From: Methyloligella solikamskensis
GTDB taxonomy: Bacteria; Pseudomonadota; Alphaproteobacteria; Rhizobiales; Methyloligellaceae
Assembly: GCF_042676065.1 (NCBI RefSeq)
Contig: NZ_JBHTJO010000001.1
Location: 2,108,001-2,172,000 of the forward strand
Direction of reading: 5' to 3'
Length of the DNA stretch: 64,000 nucleotides
A model generated the notes under the pieces. The model had not been told where the DNA came from and did not search any database. It saw nothing but the letters and a program-made list of their open reading frames with translations. The position numbers and the translations under genes were made by a program. This document shows, piece after piece, positions 44,467 through 54,360 of the stretch (position 1 is its first letter; each line of letters starts with the position of its first letter).

Positions 44467-45639
44467 CTATTGGAGGCCGGCCCCGACGCTACCGCTGAAG
44501 CCCATGGAAACGCCCATGGCGTTCGCTCCGCCGGTCATGTCCGACGGCATGACGGGCGCTGCCGCTTCGGCAGAAACCGGCATGCTGTTCTCATCGGCTT
44601 CCGCATTCAGCCCCTGGAGGCTGATGATCGGCTCGCCGATCCCTTCGGGCGCGACAATGGCATCGCCGGAAATCGTCTGAGCAGACAGGGCGGGATCCTC
44701 TTCGAGGTCCGAGCCGCCGCCTACGCCGCCCAGGATGAAGCCTCCGATGCGCGATCCGATTGAGCGATCCTCGGCCATCTCTTCGTGCTGCTCGTGCGCG
44801 GGCACGATGGCGACCCGGGGGCCACCCCAGCGCGGGGTCGTCGCTTCGACCGCCTGGCGTGTCTCGTCGTCGATATCGCTGAAGGCCTCAGCGTAGAGAT
44901 CCTTGATCCACTCCGGCTCGGTGCCGGAGGTGACGGCGTTGTGGTGCGCGAGCGCGATCAGGGCCAGGCCGCGCACATAGCGGCTGCTCCCCTTCTCGCT
45001 CCGCCACAGCATCTCGCCCAGCATTGCCTGGGATTCAGGATGCTGCTTGCGGGCCGCCATGGCGAGCCAGTTGGCGCCGAGGCGCAGATTGCGCTTCACG
45101 CCGTTGCCGGCGAGGTAAAGCTGAGCGAGCTCGTACTGGGCTTCGGCATCGCCGAAATAGCTGGCCGCATGACCGAACAGATCGGCGGCGCGCTTCGGAT
45201 TGGCCTGCAGCCCGATCTGCGGAATGCCTGCGAGCTGATAGCGGCCGAGGGCCACGAAGGCGTCGGCGACGTATTTCGCCACCGGGCTCCGAGGCCGGAT
45301 CTCGGCATAGGTGTCGGCGATCTGCCGGTAATAGGTGAAGGCCTGGGCATCGTCCTTCGGCACGGGACCGCCCTTGGCGTAAAGCTCGGCCAGGCGAAGC
45401 TGCGCGCCCAGCACGCCGCGATCGGCGGCGAAGCGAAGCGCCGGCAGGCCCTTTTCGATGGCGCCCGACTGAACGGCGGACACGCCTTCGCGATAGGCGG
45501 CGGTGGCAGAGGAAAACACGCCGGCCGCCACGGCATCGGCCGTGTTGCTCCGCTGGGCGGGAGTCTCCGCCGGCGCCGGGTTCAGCCAGAAGGCAAGGAC
45601 GCCGGCCGCGGCTGTGACCAGAGCCACTCGGCTAGACAT
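44467..45639 (-). CDS. exoR: ExoR-like periplasmic Sel1-repeat protein with C-terminal extension
   Basis: A 390-residue exported protein: an N-terminal hydrophobic signal (VALVTAAAGVLAFWLNPAPA), then Sel1 repeats from about 55 to 240 (GLPALRFAADRGVLGAQLRLAELYAKGGPVPKDD..., AASYFGDAEAQYELAQLYLAGNGV, GANWLAMAARKQHPESQAMLGEMLW). Order and wording of the repeats match rhizobial ExoR, the periplasmic inhibitor of the ExoS-ChvI two-component system. It differs in a roughly 120-residue Gly/Glu/Ala/Met-rich C-terminal extension. The ATG at 45639 (or 45645) lies inside the 3' end of ilvD, so the two genes overlap by 8-14 bp. The symbol is by similarity from memory; function is inferred. Confidence 0.72.
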   Translation of the reverse strand: MSSRVALVTAAAGVLAFWLNPAPAETPAQRSNTADAVAAGVFSSATAAYREGVSAVQSGAIEKGLPALRFAADRGVLGAQLRLAELYAKGGPVPKDDAQAFTYYRQIADTYAEIRPRSPVAKYVADAFVALGRYQLAGIPQIGLQANPKRAADLFGHAASYFGDAEAQYELAQLYLAGNGVKRNLRLGANWLAMAARKQHPESQAMLGEMLWRSEKGSSRYVRGLALIALAHHNAVTSGTEPEWIKDLYAEAFSDIDDETRQAVEATTPRWGGPRVAIVPAHEQHEEMAEDRSIGSRIGGFILGGVGGGSDLEEDPALSAQTISGDAIVAPEGIGEPIISLQGLNAEADENSMPVSAEAAAPVMPSDMTGGANAMGVSMGFSGSVGAGLQ

Positions 45640-47356
45640 CTGCATAGCAGTTCACTTCCGCTTTGCCGCCGGGATGGGTCACCGCGCCGTCACGGGCGGG
45701 CCCCACCTGCTCGGCATATTTCCAGATCGCACCGGACCCGAATTTGGGCGCCGGCTCTTTCCAGTCCTTCTTGCGTTCTTCGAGTTCGGCCTCGGAGAGC
45801 TCGTGGTCGAGAATCCCCTTCTCCGCGTCGAGAGTGATCATGTCGCCATCGCGGATCAGGGCGATGGGGCCACAGACCGCCGCTTCTGGGCCGACATGGC
45901 CCACGCAGAAGCCACGGGTGGCACCGGAGAAGCGTCCGTCGGTGATCAGCGCGACCTTGTCGCCCATGCCCTGGCCGTAGAGCGCTGCCGTGGTGGCGAG
46001 CATCTCGCGCATGCCGGGGCCGCCCTTGGGGCCTTCGTAGCGGATGACGAGAACTTCGCCCTCTTTGTATTCCTTCTTGCTGACGGCCGCGAAGGCGTCC
46101 TCCTCGCAGTCGAAGCAGCGGGCGGGGCCGCGGAATTTCTGATTGGCCAGGCCGGCGACCTTCACGATGCCGCCTTCGGGCGCGAGGCTGCCGCGCAGCT
46201 CGACAACGCCACCGGTCTTGGAGATCGGCTTGTTGGCCGGGTAGACGACGTCCTGATCCGGATTCCACTCAACGCGGGCCATGTTCTCGTCGATGGTGCG
46301 GCCGGTGACGGTCAGGCAGTCGCCATGCATGAAGCCGTGCTCCAGCAGGGTCTTCATGACGAGCGGGATGCCGCCAGCCTCGAACAGATCCTTGGCGACG
46401 TAGCGGCCGCCCGGCTTCAGATCGGCGATGTAAGGCGTCTTGCGGAAGATCTCGGCGACGTCGAACAGGTCGAACTCGATGCCGCATTCATTGGCGATGG
46501 CCGGCAGATGCAGCGCCGCGTTGGTAGAGCCGCCGGAGGCCGCAACGACCGCCGCAGCGTTCTCAAGCGCCTTGCGGGTCACGATGTCCCGGGGGCGGAT
46601 ATTCATGGCGATGAGATCCATCACCTTGGCGCCAGCCGTGTGGCAGAAGCTGTCGCGCATGGCGTAAGGCGCAGGCGCGCCGGCCGAGTACGGCAGCGCC
46701 AGACCGATGGCCTCGGAGACCATGGCCATGGTGTTGGCGGTGAACTGGGCGCCGCAGGCGCCGGCGGACGGACATGCGACCTCTTCCAGCGCCTGCAGAT
46801 CCTCGTCGGACATGTTGCCGACGGAGTGCTGACCGACCGCCTCGAAGACGTCCTGAACCGTGACGGGTTTGCCCTTGAAGGTGCCGGGCAGGATCGAGCC
46901 GCCATAGATGAAGATGGACGGCACGTTGAGGCGGACCATGGCCATCATCATGCCGGGCAGAGACTTGTCGCAGCCGGCCATGCCGACCAGCGCGTCATAG
47001 CAATGGCCGCGCATGGTGAGCTCAACAGAATCGGCGATCACCTCGCGGGACGGCAGCGAGGATTTCATGCCCTGGTGGCCCATGGCGATGCCGTCGGTGA
47101 CGGTGATGGTGCAGAATTCGCGCGGGGTCCCTTGGGCGGACGAGACGCCCTGCTTCACGGCCTGAGCCTGGCGCATCAGCGAGATGTTGCACGGGGCGGC
47201 TTCGTTCCAGCAGGTCGCCACGCCCACGAAGGGCTGATGGATCTGCTTACCCGACAGACCCATGGCGTAATAATAGGAACGATGCGGAGCCCGGCTGGGC
47301 CCCTCCGTCACATGCCGGCTCGGCAGGCGCGACTTATCGAAGGTTTTAGCGTCCAT
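45632..47356 (-). CDS. ilvD: Dihydroxy-acid dehydratase
   Basis: Fe-S dehydratase in valine, leucine and isoleucine synthesis. The 574-residue product shows GVATCWNEAAPCNISL, LVGMAGCDKSLPGMMMAM and PSAGACGAQFTANTM with the cluster Cys, and ITDGRFSGATRGFCVGHVGPEA. The start at 47356 (MDAKTFDKSRLP) gives the usual N-terminus; a frame extension to 47443 is not supported. It overlaps the downstream exoR-like gene. Confidence 0.96.
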   Translation of the reverse strand: MDAKTFDKSRLPSRHVTEGPSRAPHRSYYYAMGLSGKQIHQPFVGVATCWNEAAPCNISLMRQAQAVKQGVSSAQGTPREFCTITVTDGIAMGHQGMKSSLPSREVIADSVELTMRGHCYDALVGMAGCDKSLPGMMMAMVRLNVPSIFIYGGSILPGTFKGKPVTVQDVFEAVGQHSVGNMSDEDLQALEEVACPSAGACGAQFTANTMAMVSEAIGLALPYSAGAPAPYAMRDSFCHTAGAKVMDLIAMNIRPRDIVTRKALENAAAVVAASGGSTNAALHLPAIANECGIEFDLFDVAEIFRKTPYIADLKPGGRYVAKDLFEAGGIPLVMKTLLEHGFMHGDCLTVTGRTIDENMARVEWNPDQDVVYPANKPISKTGGVVELRGSLAPEGGIVKVAGLANQKFRGPARCFDCEEDAFAAVSKKEYKEGEVLVIRYEGPKGGPGMREMLATTAALYGQGMGDKVALITDGRFSGATRGFCVGHVGPEAAVCGPIALIRDGDMITLDAEKGILDHELSEAELEERKKDWKEPAPKFGSGAIWKYAEQVGPARDGAVTHPGGKAEVNCYADV

Positions 47357-47661
47357 TCCTCGGCGTCCGATGGGAGCGTCCCCAATGATCCCGAAAAGAT
47401 GGCGGCAGAAGGGCCTGCCATCATTTTCCCCAACCTCACTCAACTGGCCTCAAGACCCGGTTTTTGAACCGGGCGAGCCGCCTTCCAGGCACCCCAATAC
47501 ACCTGGTACGGCTTCTTTCCTGTTAAGGTCAGCGGGTATCAATGTTTTATGGCGCAAAGGAGGCGTAAATGCCTCACTTTGTTGCGCATTTGGCACAGTC
47601 TAACAAGATTCCGGCAAGTGCTCGGAAAGGCGCCAAACAGGTGCCTAAAGCGCGGTCGGGC
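47357..47661. other. Gap between valS and ilvD with one inverted repeat
   Basis: No gene is called in these 305 bp. The ilvD promoter should lie near 47357-47420. An imperfect inverted repeat at 47552-47587 (GCGCAAAGGAGGC...GCCTCACTTTGTTGCGC) is the only clear structure; it lacks a T run. A good-looking ribosome site and ATG at 47569 on the plus strand lie inside that repeat. Confidence 0.55.
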
Positions 47662-50427
47662 CTAAAGGACGGTCTGGAGCCGGTCGAGGGCCTGATTCAG
47701 GCGGGCAACGGTGGCTTCCGCATCGGATTTCCGCTCGCGCTGCTCCTCGACCACGTGCTCCGGGGCACGGGAGACGAACTTCTCGTTGGCGAGCTTGGCG
47801 TCGAGCTGGCCGATTTCCTTGGAGACCTTCTCGATCTCCTTCTTGAGCCGGGCCGATTCCGCCTCGACATCGATGACGCCAGCAAGCGGCAGGGCGAGAA
47901 TCGCCTCGTCCAGCACGATCTGGAGCGCGCCCTTGGGCGCCTCGCCGGTCTCGATGCTCTCAAGGCGGGCCAGCCGCTTCAAGGTCTCGTCGTGCCGGGC
48001 GAGCCGGGCTTCCGATTCGGCGCCTGCACCGGAGACGATGAGCGGCACGCGGGCGCCCGCCGGGACATTCATCTCGGCGCGAACGGAGCGGACTTCCGTG
48101 ACAAAGCGGATGACCCAGTCGATTTCCGCATCGGCGTCAGCATTCTCGAGCCCCTCATGCTTCGGCCAGGGGCTCAGCATGAGGACCTGCTCCCTGCCCT
48201 CGGCGTCTGCCGCCATCTTGGCCCAGAGCTCTTCGGTGACGAAGGGCATGAAGGGGTGCAGCAGCTTCAGGGCGCGGTCGAGCACGAAGCCGGCCATGGC
48301 GCGGGTCTCGCGCTTGGCATCCTCGTCGTCGCCCATGAGGACCGGCTTGATCAGTTCCAGATACCAATCGCAGAAGATGTGCCACAGGAAGTGGTAGATG
48401 GCGCCGGCGGCGTCGTTGAAGCGGAAATTCTCCAGCGACTCGGTGACCTTGGCCGCGGCGCGTTCACTCTCTCCCGCAATCCAGCGATTGACGGTGAGCT
48501 CGGCACTCTTCGGATCGAAGCCTTCGACGGGCGCGCATTCGTTCATTTGGGCGAAGCGCGCGGCGTTCCAAAGCTTGGTGGCGAAGTTCCGATAGCCCTC
48601 GACCCGGGCGGTGGAGAGTTTGATGTCCCGGCCCTGGGCCTCCATGGCCGCGAGTGTGAACCGCAACGCGTCTGCGCCATATTGCTCAATCAAATCAAGG
48701 GGATCGATGACATTCCCCTTGGATTTCGACATCTTCTGGCCCTTCTCGTCGCGGACCAGGGCGTGGATGTAGACCCGGTGGAACGGGACCTCCTCCATGA
48801 AGTGGAGGCCCAGCATCATCATGCGGGCGATCCAGAAGAAGATGATGTCGAAGCCGGTGACCAGGACGGACGTCGGGTAGTAGCGCTTCAGCGCATCGGT
48901 CTCGTCTGGCCAGCCCAGGGTCGAGAACGGCCAGAGCCCGGAGGAGAACCACGTGTCGAGGACGTCTTCGTCCTGGGACACCGCGGTCGCCTCGCCATAA
49001 TGGGCTTTCGCCTTCTCTTTCGCTTCCGCCTCGTCGGTGGCGACGAAGACCGTGCCGTCGGGTCCGTACCAGGCAGGGATCTGATGGCCCCACCAGAGCT
49101 GGCGGGAGATGCACCAGGGCTGGATGTTCTCCATCCAGTGGAAATAGGTGTTCTCCCAGTTCTTCGGGGTGAATCCGGTCTGGCCGTTGCGGACGGCCGC
49201 GATGGCAGGTTTCGCTAGCGTCTTGGCGTCGACATACCACTGGTCGGTCAGGAAGGGCTCGATGACGACGCCGGAGCGGTCGCCGTGGGGAACGGCGTGT
49301 CGGTTGTCTTCGATGTCCGCCAAGAGTCCCCGCTCGTCCATCATGGCGACGACGGCTTTCCGCGCTGCGAAGCGGTCCTGGCCGTGCAATTCCTGAGTCG
49401 TCTGAATCAGTTCCGGACTCTCGCTGACATCGCGGGTGAAGTCCTCGTTGCCCTCAAGAACCATGTTTCCCTCGACATCGAGGATGCTGATCATGGGCAG
49501 ATCGTGACGCTTGCCGACCTCAAAGTCGTTGAAGTCGTGGGCGGGGGTGATCTTCACCGCGCCGGAGCCCTTCTCGGGATCAGAATACTCGTCCGCGACG
49601 ATGGGAATGCGGCGGCCGACCAGAGGCAGGATGACGTTCTTGCCGATCAGATCGGTGTAGCGCTCGTCCTCCGGGTGAACGGCGACGGCCGTGTCGCCCA
49701 GCATGGTCTCAGGCCGGGTCGTGGCGACGACGATGTAGGTGGACGGGTCCTCGGCATCGAACGTGACGCCTTCCAGCGGATAGCGGAAATGCCAGAGATG
49801 GCCGTTGATCTCGACCTGCTCGACCTCGAGATCGGAGATGGCGGTGAGGAGCTTGGGATCCCAATTGACCAGGCGCTTGTCCTTGTAGATCAGCCCGGCC
49901 TCGTACAGCTCGACGAAGACCTTGCGAACGGCCTCCGACAGGCCGTCATCCATGGTGAAACGCTCGCGGGTCCAGTCGCAGGAGCAGCCGAGGCGCTTCA
50001 GCTGGGACAGGATCTTGCCGCCGGACTCTTCCTTCCATTGCCAGACGCGCTCGACGAACTTCTCGCGTCCCAGGCTGCGGCGGTCCGGCTCCTGATGCTC
50101 CATGAGCTGGCGCTCGACGACCATCTGGGTGGCGATGCCCGCATGGTCCATGCCGGGCTGCCAGAGCACGTCCTTGCCCCGCATGCGCTCGAACCTGACC
50201 AGGATGTCCTGAAGCGTGTTGTTCAGGGCGTGGCCCATATGGAGAGAGCCAGTGACGTTGGGCGGTGGAATGACGATGGAATAGGCTTGGCCGCCATCGC
50301 TCCCAGCTCCGGCCGAGAAGGCGTCCGCCTCTTCCCAGGCACGGAAGATCGCCTCTTCGAGGGAAGCGGGCTGGTAGGTCTTGTCGAGCATGGCGCCGGA
50401 AACTCTCGTGTCAGTCGCCGGCGCCAT
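47662..50427 (-). CDS. valS: Valyl-tRNA synthetase
   Basis: Class I synthetase for tRNA-Val, with editing domain. The 921-residue protein contains the HIGH-type motif PPPNVTGSLHMGHALNNTLQD, the editing domain around EDERYTDLIGKNVILPLVGR, KMSKSKGNVIDPLDLI as the KMSKS motif, the anticodon-binding region FVTEELWAKM, and the C-terminal coiled coil (IEKVSKEIGQLDAKLANEKFVSRAPEHVVEEQRERK). The start may be 50427 or the in-frame ATG at 50391 (MLDKTYQPASLEEAIF). Confidence 0.97.
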   Translation of the reverse strand: MAPATDTRVSGAMLDKTYQPASLEEAIFRAWEEADAFSAGAGSDGGQAYSIVIPPPNVTGSLHMGHALNNTLQDILVRFERMRGKDVLWQPGMDHAGIATQMVVERQLMEHQEPDRRSLGREKFVERVWQWKEESGGKILSQLKRLGCSCDWTRERFTMDDGLSEAVRKVFVELYEAGLIYKDKRLVNWDPKLLTAISDLEVEQVEINGHLWHFRYPLEGVTFDAEDPSTYIVVATTRPETMLGDTAVAVHPEDERYTDLIGKNVILPLVGRRIPIVADEYSDPEKGSGAVKITPAHDFNDFEVGKRHDLPMISILDVEGNMVLEGNEDFTRDVSESPELIQTTQELHGQDRFAARKAVVAMMDERGLLADIEDNRHAVPHGDRSGVVIEPFLTDQWYVDAKTLAKPAIAAVRNGQTGFTPKNWENTYFHWMENIQPWCISRQLWWGHQIPAWYGPDGTVFVATDEAEAKEKAKAHYGEATAVSQDEDVLDTWFSSGLWPFSTLGWPDETDALKRYYPTSVLVTGFDIIFFWIARMMMLGLHFMEEVPFHRVYIHALVRDEKGQKMSKSKGNVIDPLDLIEQYGADALRFTLAAMEAQGRDIKLSTARVEGYRNFATKLWNAARFAQMNECAPVEGFDPKSAELTVNRWIAGESERAAAKVTESLENFRFNDAAGAIYHFLWHIFCDWYLELIKPVLMGDDEDAKRETRAMAGFVLDRALKLLHPFMPFVTEELWAKMAADAEGREQVLMLSPWPKHEGLENADADAEIDWVIRFVTEVRSVRAEMNVPAGARVPLIVSGAGAESEARLARHDETLKRLARLESIETGEAPKGALQIVLDEAILALPLAGVIDVEAESARLKKEIEKVSKEIGQLDAKLANEKFVSRAPEHVVEEQRERKSDAEATVARLNQALDRLQTVL

Positions 50428-50621
50428 CGGCCGCCAGCTGGTTCGCTTTCAAATTGGGAGGTCTGAATAGAGCGGAAGGGAGCGCAAGCACAAGGGGGGC
50501 GACAAAATGGGCTGCGGCACTGCAGATGCAGTGTCACCCAGACGCACAAGCGTGCTGGCTGCTTTAGGTGTGCCTGGCTGGAGGGCGCGTTAGCGGGCCG
50601 GGCCTCGCGCCCGGCCGATCG

Positions 50622-51653
50622 CTAGTTTCGGTGCGGCTCAGCTTCGGGCTTGGCTTCCGCCTGTAGCTCCTCGTGGAGCGCTTCCTGAAGCAGCCGGTCC
50701 ATATTCTGGTCGAGCCACTCGCGAAGCATCGGCCGAAGCATGGCCTTCACCGTCTCTTCCAGAGGACCGCCGGCGGCGACATAGCCGAAATCGGCCGTAT
50801 CGCGATGCTGGCCGGCGCCGTTGCGGCGCTCCGCGGCATGGGCGCCAAGGAAGGCGGCGGCGTTCTCGGCGATGGTCTCGTCATCCTCAGGATCGACGTA
50901 GACTTCCTCGGACTCCAGATCGGTGTCGTCATCCTCGGCAGCCGCTTCCTGAAGGGCCGACTCAAGAGACGGCTCATGTGAAGCTTCTTCCGCCGGGAAC
51001 GGCGTCTCGCTCGGGCCAGTGGCTTCTTCGGGCTGCTCCGGTACGGCGGCTTGCGGCGCGTCCGTCTGCGGCTCTTCGACTGGCGCCTCTTGGCCCTTCT
51101 CTTGGTCGGCGCGGGCCTGATCGCCCTTCAGGGCGGCGATGGCGGCTTCGAGCGCGGATGTCTCGCGCACTATGGCCTCGCCGGTGTCGGCCGGCTCTTC
51201 CTCTTCCTGGAAGGGGAAGCTCACATCTTCCGCCAGCTCAAGAGGCTCGTCTTCCGCCGCCGGCTCTTCGGCAGCAGGCTGTTCGGGAGACGGAAACTCC
51301 TGTGCAGCAGATTCTTGGGGCTGTTCGGGCTCGCTGGCGCTCAGATCGCCAAGCTCGAGGATCTCGTCCTCTTCGGCGGAAGCGCCCTCTTCCGGCTCCA
51401 TCATGATGGTGAGCTCTTCGACGGGCTCGTCAGCGGAATCGGCATCGGCGGCGGGTGTACTTTCCGGCGCAGCCTCAGCCGTCTGATCTTCCGCCATCCC
51501 AGGCTGGGCCTGCGCGGCAGGAGCGTTGTCCTGATCCGCCTCGGCAGCCATCGCGTCCGGGGCGTCGTTGTTCTCTTCTTCGGAGATAATGCGCCGGATG
51601 GACGCCAGAATCTCCTCCATGGTGGGTTCTGGAGCCCGGTCGGTACTGCTCAT
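50622..51653 (-). CDS. popZ: Polar organizing protein PopZ (DUF2497)
   Basis: Self-assembling pole-organising protein of alphaproteobacteria that anchors chromosome and regulators at the cell pole. The 343-residue product has the two conserved ends: N-terminal helix PTMEEILASIRRIISEEE (10-27) and C-terminal oligomerisation helices LEETVKAMLRPMLREWLDQNMDRLLQEAL. Between them is about 240 residues of acidic, Pro/Ala/Glu-rich disordered linker, longer than in Caulobacter (177 aa total). Its place between valS and tolC is the usual one. Confidence 0.88.
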   Translation of the reverse strand: MSSTDRAPEPTMEEILASIRRIISEEENNDAPDAMAAEADQDNAPAAQAQPGMAEDQTAEAAPESTPAADADSADEPVEELTIMMEPEEGASAEEDEILELGDLSASEPEQPQESAAQEFPSPEQPAAEEPAAEDEPLELAEDVSFPFQEEEEPADTGEAIVRETSALEAAIAALKGDQARADQEKGQEAPVEEPQTDAPQAAVPEQPEEATGPSETPFPAEEASHEPSLESALQEAAAEDDDTDLESEEVYVDPEDDETIAENAAAFLGAHAAERRNGAGQHRDTADFGYVAAGGPLEETVKAMLRPMLREWLDQNMDRLLQEALHEELQAEAKPEAEPHRN

Positions 51654-51798
51654 AACTCAAACCTCTTGCCGCAATTCAAAACTCGCCTCGCCCACAAGCG
51701 AGACTGCTCTACCCCCAAGCGTGCGGAGCTTAACATAGGCTTAACGTACAAGTCTCGGATTGGTTGGCAGACCCTTGGCTCCGCCTATGGTTAACGGC

Positions 51799-53274
51799 CT
51801 ATTCGTCAGGCAGAGGCGGCGACGGAGGCCGCAGGCCGAACCACTTGTTCTTCACCGTATCATAGTGCTCGAAGGGGTCGTAATAGGGCACGTTAAGGGC
51901 GAGAGTTTGAGCATCCATGCGCCCGACAGCGGCATAGAGCGAATACTCGGCCACCACGCGGTCGCGAATGGCCGTCACCAGGTTGATCTGGGATTCCAGA
52001 TATTCGAGCTGGGCATTCAAAACATCGAGGGTCGTGCGCTGACCGACCTGGGCCTCCTCGCGCACGCCGGCGAGCGCGATTCTGTTGGCGCGGACGGCGG
52101 ATTCGGCGGAGCGGATCGTGGCGCTCGTCGACTGGAGCACGCCCCAGGACGAGATCACATCGGCATGGACGGCGAGCCGCGCCTCCTCGACCAGCTTCTT
52201 CAGCCGGTGATTGTCTTCCTTAGCCTGACGGATGCGGGCCGCAACGCCGCCGCCCTGATAGAGCGGAACGGTGACCCGGCCGGTGACCGTGGTCGCCTCC
52301 TGCTCGTCCAGCTGGGACGAGGTGTCGTAATCCTTCTGATAGCCCGCCTCCAGGCTGACCTGGGGCAGAAGCTCGCCGGTGATCTGGTTGACCACGTAGA
52401 GGGAGGCCTCTTCCAGATAGACGGCGTTTAGGATCTGCGGATTTTCGCCGTCCCCCAGGGTCTTGGCCTGGCTCAGGGTGCGCGGCAGCAGATGCATGAT
52501 CGAGGTCGGCTTGGCGAGGCTGCGCGGCGGATGGCCGATGATCTGCTCGTATGTGGCGCGGCTCGACTTCAGATTGGCCTGGGCAACGCTCAGGGTGGAG
52601 AGCGCGTCGGCCCGGCGGGCCTCGGCCTGGGCCACGTCGGTGCGGGTCACCTCGCCGACATCGAACCGGTCGCGGGTCTGCTTCAGCTGCTCCGTGAGCA
52701 CGTTGACGTTGTTCTCGCGCAGGCGGATGACCGCCTCGTCGCGCACCACATCGACATAGGCGATCGTGGCCTGGAGCAGCACCTGCTGCTCGGCATAGCG
52801 CAAGGCTTCGCGCGCCGCCTGAATGCCGGACTTGGCCTGGCGGATGGCGTTGACGTTCTGGAAGCCGGCGAAAATGGTCTGGCTGAGGGTCACGCCCATG
52901 CTGAAGGGCCGCGTCACCCCGTCTGTGGAAAACGTGGTGAAGTCGACGCCCGTCCCCGTGCCGTCGGAAATGCCCGTCCCGACGCCGGTCGGCCCGTTGC
53001 TGTTCTGATTGATGTAGCTCTTGGACGCGTTGCCGAGGATCTGGGGCCGCAGGTTCGATTTCGCGATCGGCAAATTCTCGTCGGACGAGCGCAAGGCCGC
53101 GCGCTCGGCGTTCAGCGTCGGATTGACGAGATAAGCGTTGGCCAGCGCCTGCTGTAGGGACTCGGCATAGGCCGGCCCACTCGTCAGCAGCGCACCGCCT
53201 AGCGCGACCGCCAGCGGCCCAGCCTGCCTAAGAGCAGCGTAGGCTTTAGAAATACGCAAACCAATTCCCTGCAT
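51799..53274 (-). CDS. tolC: TolC-family outer membrane efflux protein
   Basis: Outer-membrane channel for type I secretion and multidrug efflux. The 491-residue product has a signal peptide (PLAVALGGALLTSGPAYA), then ESLQQALANAYLVNPTLNAERAALR, and the two long-helix repeats with VTRTDVAQAEARRADALSTLSVAQANL and VGQRTTLDVLNAQLEYLESQINLV, the two hallmark TolC segments. Length normal. No adjacent membrane fusion or pump genes, typical for a shared TolC. Confidence 0.94.
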   Translation of the reverse strand: MQGIGLRISKAYAALRQAGPLAVALGGALLTSGPAYAESLQQALANAYLVNPTLNAERAALRSSDENLPIAKSNLRPQILGNASKSYINQNSNGPTGVGTGISDGTGTGVDFTTFSTDGVTRPFSMGVTLSQTIFAGFQNVNAIRQAKSGIQAAREALRYAEQQVLLQATIAYVDVVRDEAVIRLRENNVNVLTEQLKQTRDRFDVGEVTRTDVAQAEARRADALSTLSVAQANLKSSRATYEQIIGHPPRSLAKPTSIMHLLPRTLSQAKTLGDGENPQILNAVYLEEASLYVVNQITGELLPQVSLEAGYQKDYDTSSQLDEQEATTVTGRVTVPLYQGGGVAARIRQAKEDNHRLKKLVEEARLAVHADVISSWGVLQSTSATIRSAESAVRANRIALAGVREEAQVGQRTTLDVLNAQLEYLESQINLVTAIRDRVVAEYSLYAAVGRMDAQTLALNVPYYDPFEHYDTVKNKWFGLRPPSPPLPDE

Positions 53275-53424
53275 ATGAGACGGCCCCTTGCCTCATGCCG
53301 TGTCCCAATATAGGGGAGCGCGGCGCAATTAGACATACTCTGACTCGTTCAGAAGTCCAAATTTCCGAAAAACATCAGCACCCTGTGTGAAGGGAGCAAC
53401 AGCGATGCATGTATGGGTTGAACT

Positions 53425-54102
53425 CTAGAAGTCGAACACGGCTTCGCGTGCGAATCCCGGCAGCGGCTTGGCGCCGGCGGAGAATTGCGGCAGCGCCGCC
53501 AGCTCTCCATCGGTCTTCACAAAGAGGAAGACCGTCCCCTGCACACCATTCGACACGACCCCGACTATTCGTCCCCCTTCTTTCACCTGCTCTTCCAAGG
53601 CAGTTGGAATGGACGGTACGCTACCATCCAGAAGTATCAGGTCATAGGGGCCCTCTGACGCAGCACCATCGGTGAGCGGCCCGTGCACAACTCGCGCATT
53701 GGTTACGTCTAATGCCTTGAGATTGCTCGTCGCCTGGGCGGCGAGCGCATCGTCCGATTCCAGGCCGACGACCTCGCCTGCGAGCGCCGAAACCACGGCA
53801 ACCGAATAACCGCTGACGCAGCCGACGACCAGCACGCGCTCGGTCTCGTCAGGCTCGGATGTTTGGATCATGCGCGCCAGCACCATAGGCGGCACCAGAT
53901 AGCGCGGCATCTCGTCGGATCCGGAATCGACGGGCACGGCCCCATCCATATAGGCCAACGCCTGGCTGGCCTTGCCAACGAAGCGCTCCCTGGGGAGGCT
54001 CTCCATGGCGGCGATCAACCGGCGGTCGTTCACGCCGGAGGGCCTAAGCTGGGATTCCACCATCGTCTCGCGGGCCGCCTCGAAATCGATCCCCCGAGAC
54101 AT
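53425..54102 (-). CDS. Second protein-L-isoaspartate O-methyltransferase-like protein
   Basis: A 225-residue methyltransferase of the PCMT family (ARETMVESQLRPSGVNDRRLIAAMESLPRERFV, then VLVVGCVSGYSVAVVSAL as SAM site). Compared with Pcm at 28575, the SAM loop is altered (GCVSGYS for GTGSGYQ) and the substrate loop near residues 55-75 is different, so it is not a duplicate of recent origin; it is the usual gene upstream of tolC in this group. The start at 54102 (MSRGIDFEAARETM) is preferred; frames extend to 54153 and 54240 without better ribosome sites. Confidence 0.82.
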   Translation of the reverse strand: MSRGIDFEAARETMVESQLRPSGVNDRRLIAAMESLPRERFVGKASQALAYMDGAVPVDSGSDEMPRYLVPPMVLARMIQTSEPDETERVLVVGCVSGYSVAVVSALAGEVVGLESDDALAAQATSNLKALDVTNARVVHGPLTDGAASEGPYDLILLDGSVPSIPTALEEQVKEGGRIVGVVSNGVQGTVFLFVKTDGELAALPQFSAGAKPLPGFAREAVFDF

Positions 54103-54286
54103 CGCGGAGCCTGCGGGCTCCTTCGCATGATTGATTCGATTTTCTTGCGGCATGGGACGGACTTTAGCGGCGGGCTTACGATTTGGCGATGATTTTGCGC
54201 TAGGGAAGCGAAGGCTTGTTGACGCAATCAAACGCGACACTTAGTAACGCCGTGCAGGGCGATCCCATCGCTCTTTCCATATCTGA

Positions 54287-54360
54287 GGCCACGTGGCGGA
54301 GTGGTGACGCAACGGACTGCAAATCCGTGTACCCCGGTTCGATTCCGGGCGTGGCCTCCA
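54287..54360 (+). tRNA. tRNA-Cys (GCA)
   Basis: Full cloverleaf: acceptor GGCCACG pairs with CGTGGCC, anticodon GCA at 54319-54321 in CTGCAAA, T arm CCCCGGTTCGATTCCGGGC, discriminator T and encoded CCA. The last part of this gene is repeated at 55397-55428, which marks it as an integration target. Confidence 0.95.

Noticed and set aside
45503..47467. 654-codon plus-strand open frame opposite ilvD
   Set aside because: Shadow frame; ilvD is certain and the product has no domain.
47569..49218. 549-codon plus-strand frame opposite valS with a perfect-looking ribosome site (AAAGGAGGCGTAA) before its ATG
   Set aside because: The ribosome site is one arm of the inverted repeat at 47552-47587, and almost all of the frame is antisense to valS with shadow-type composition.
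53425..54102. Recent duplication of pcm (28575-29225)
   Set aside because: The SAM loop and substrate regions differ too much; both are standard, separate genes in this class.
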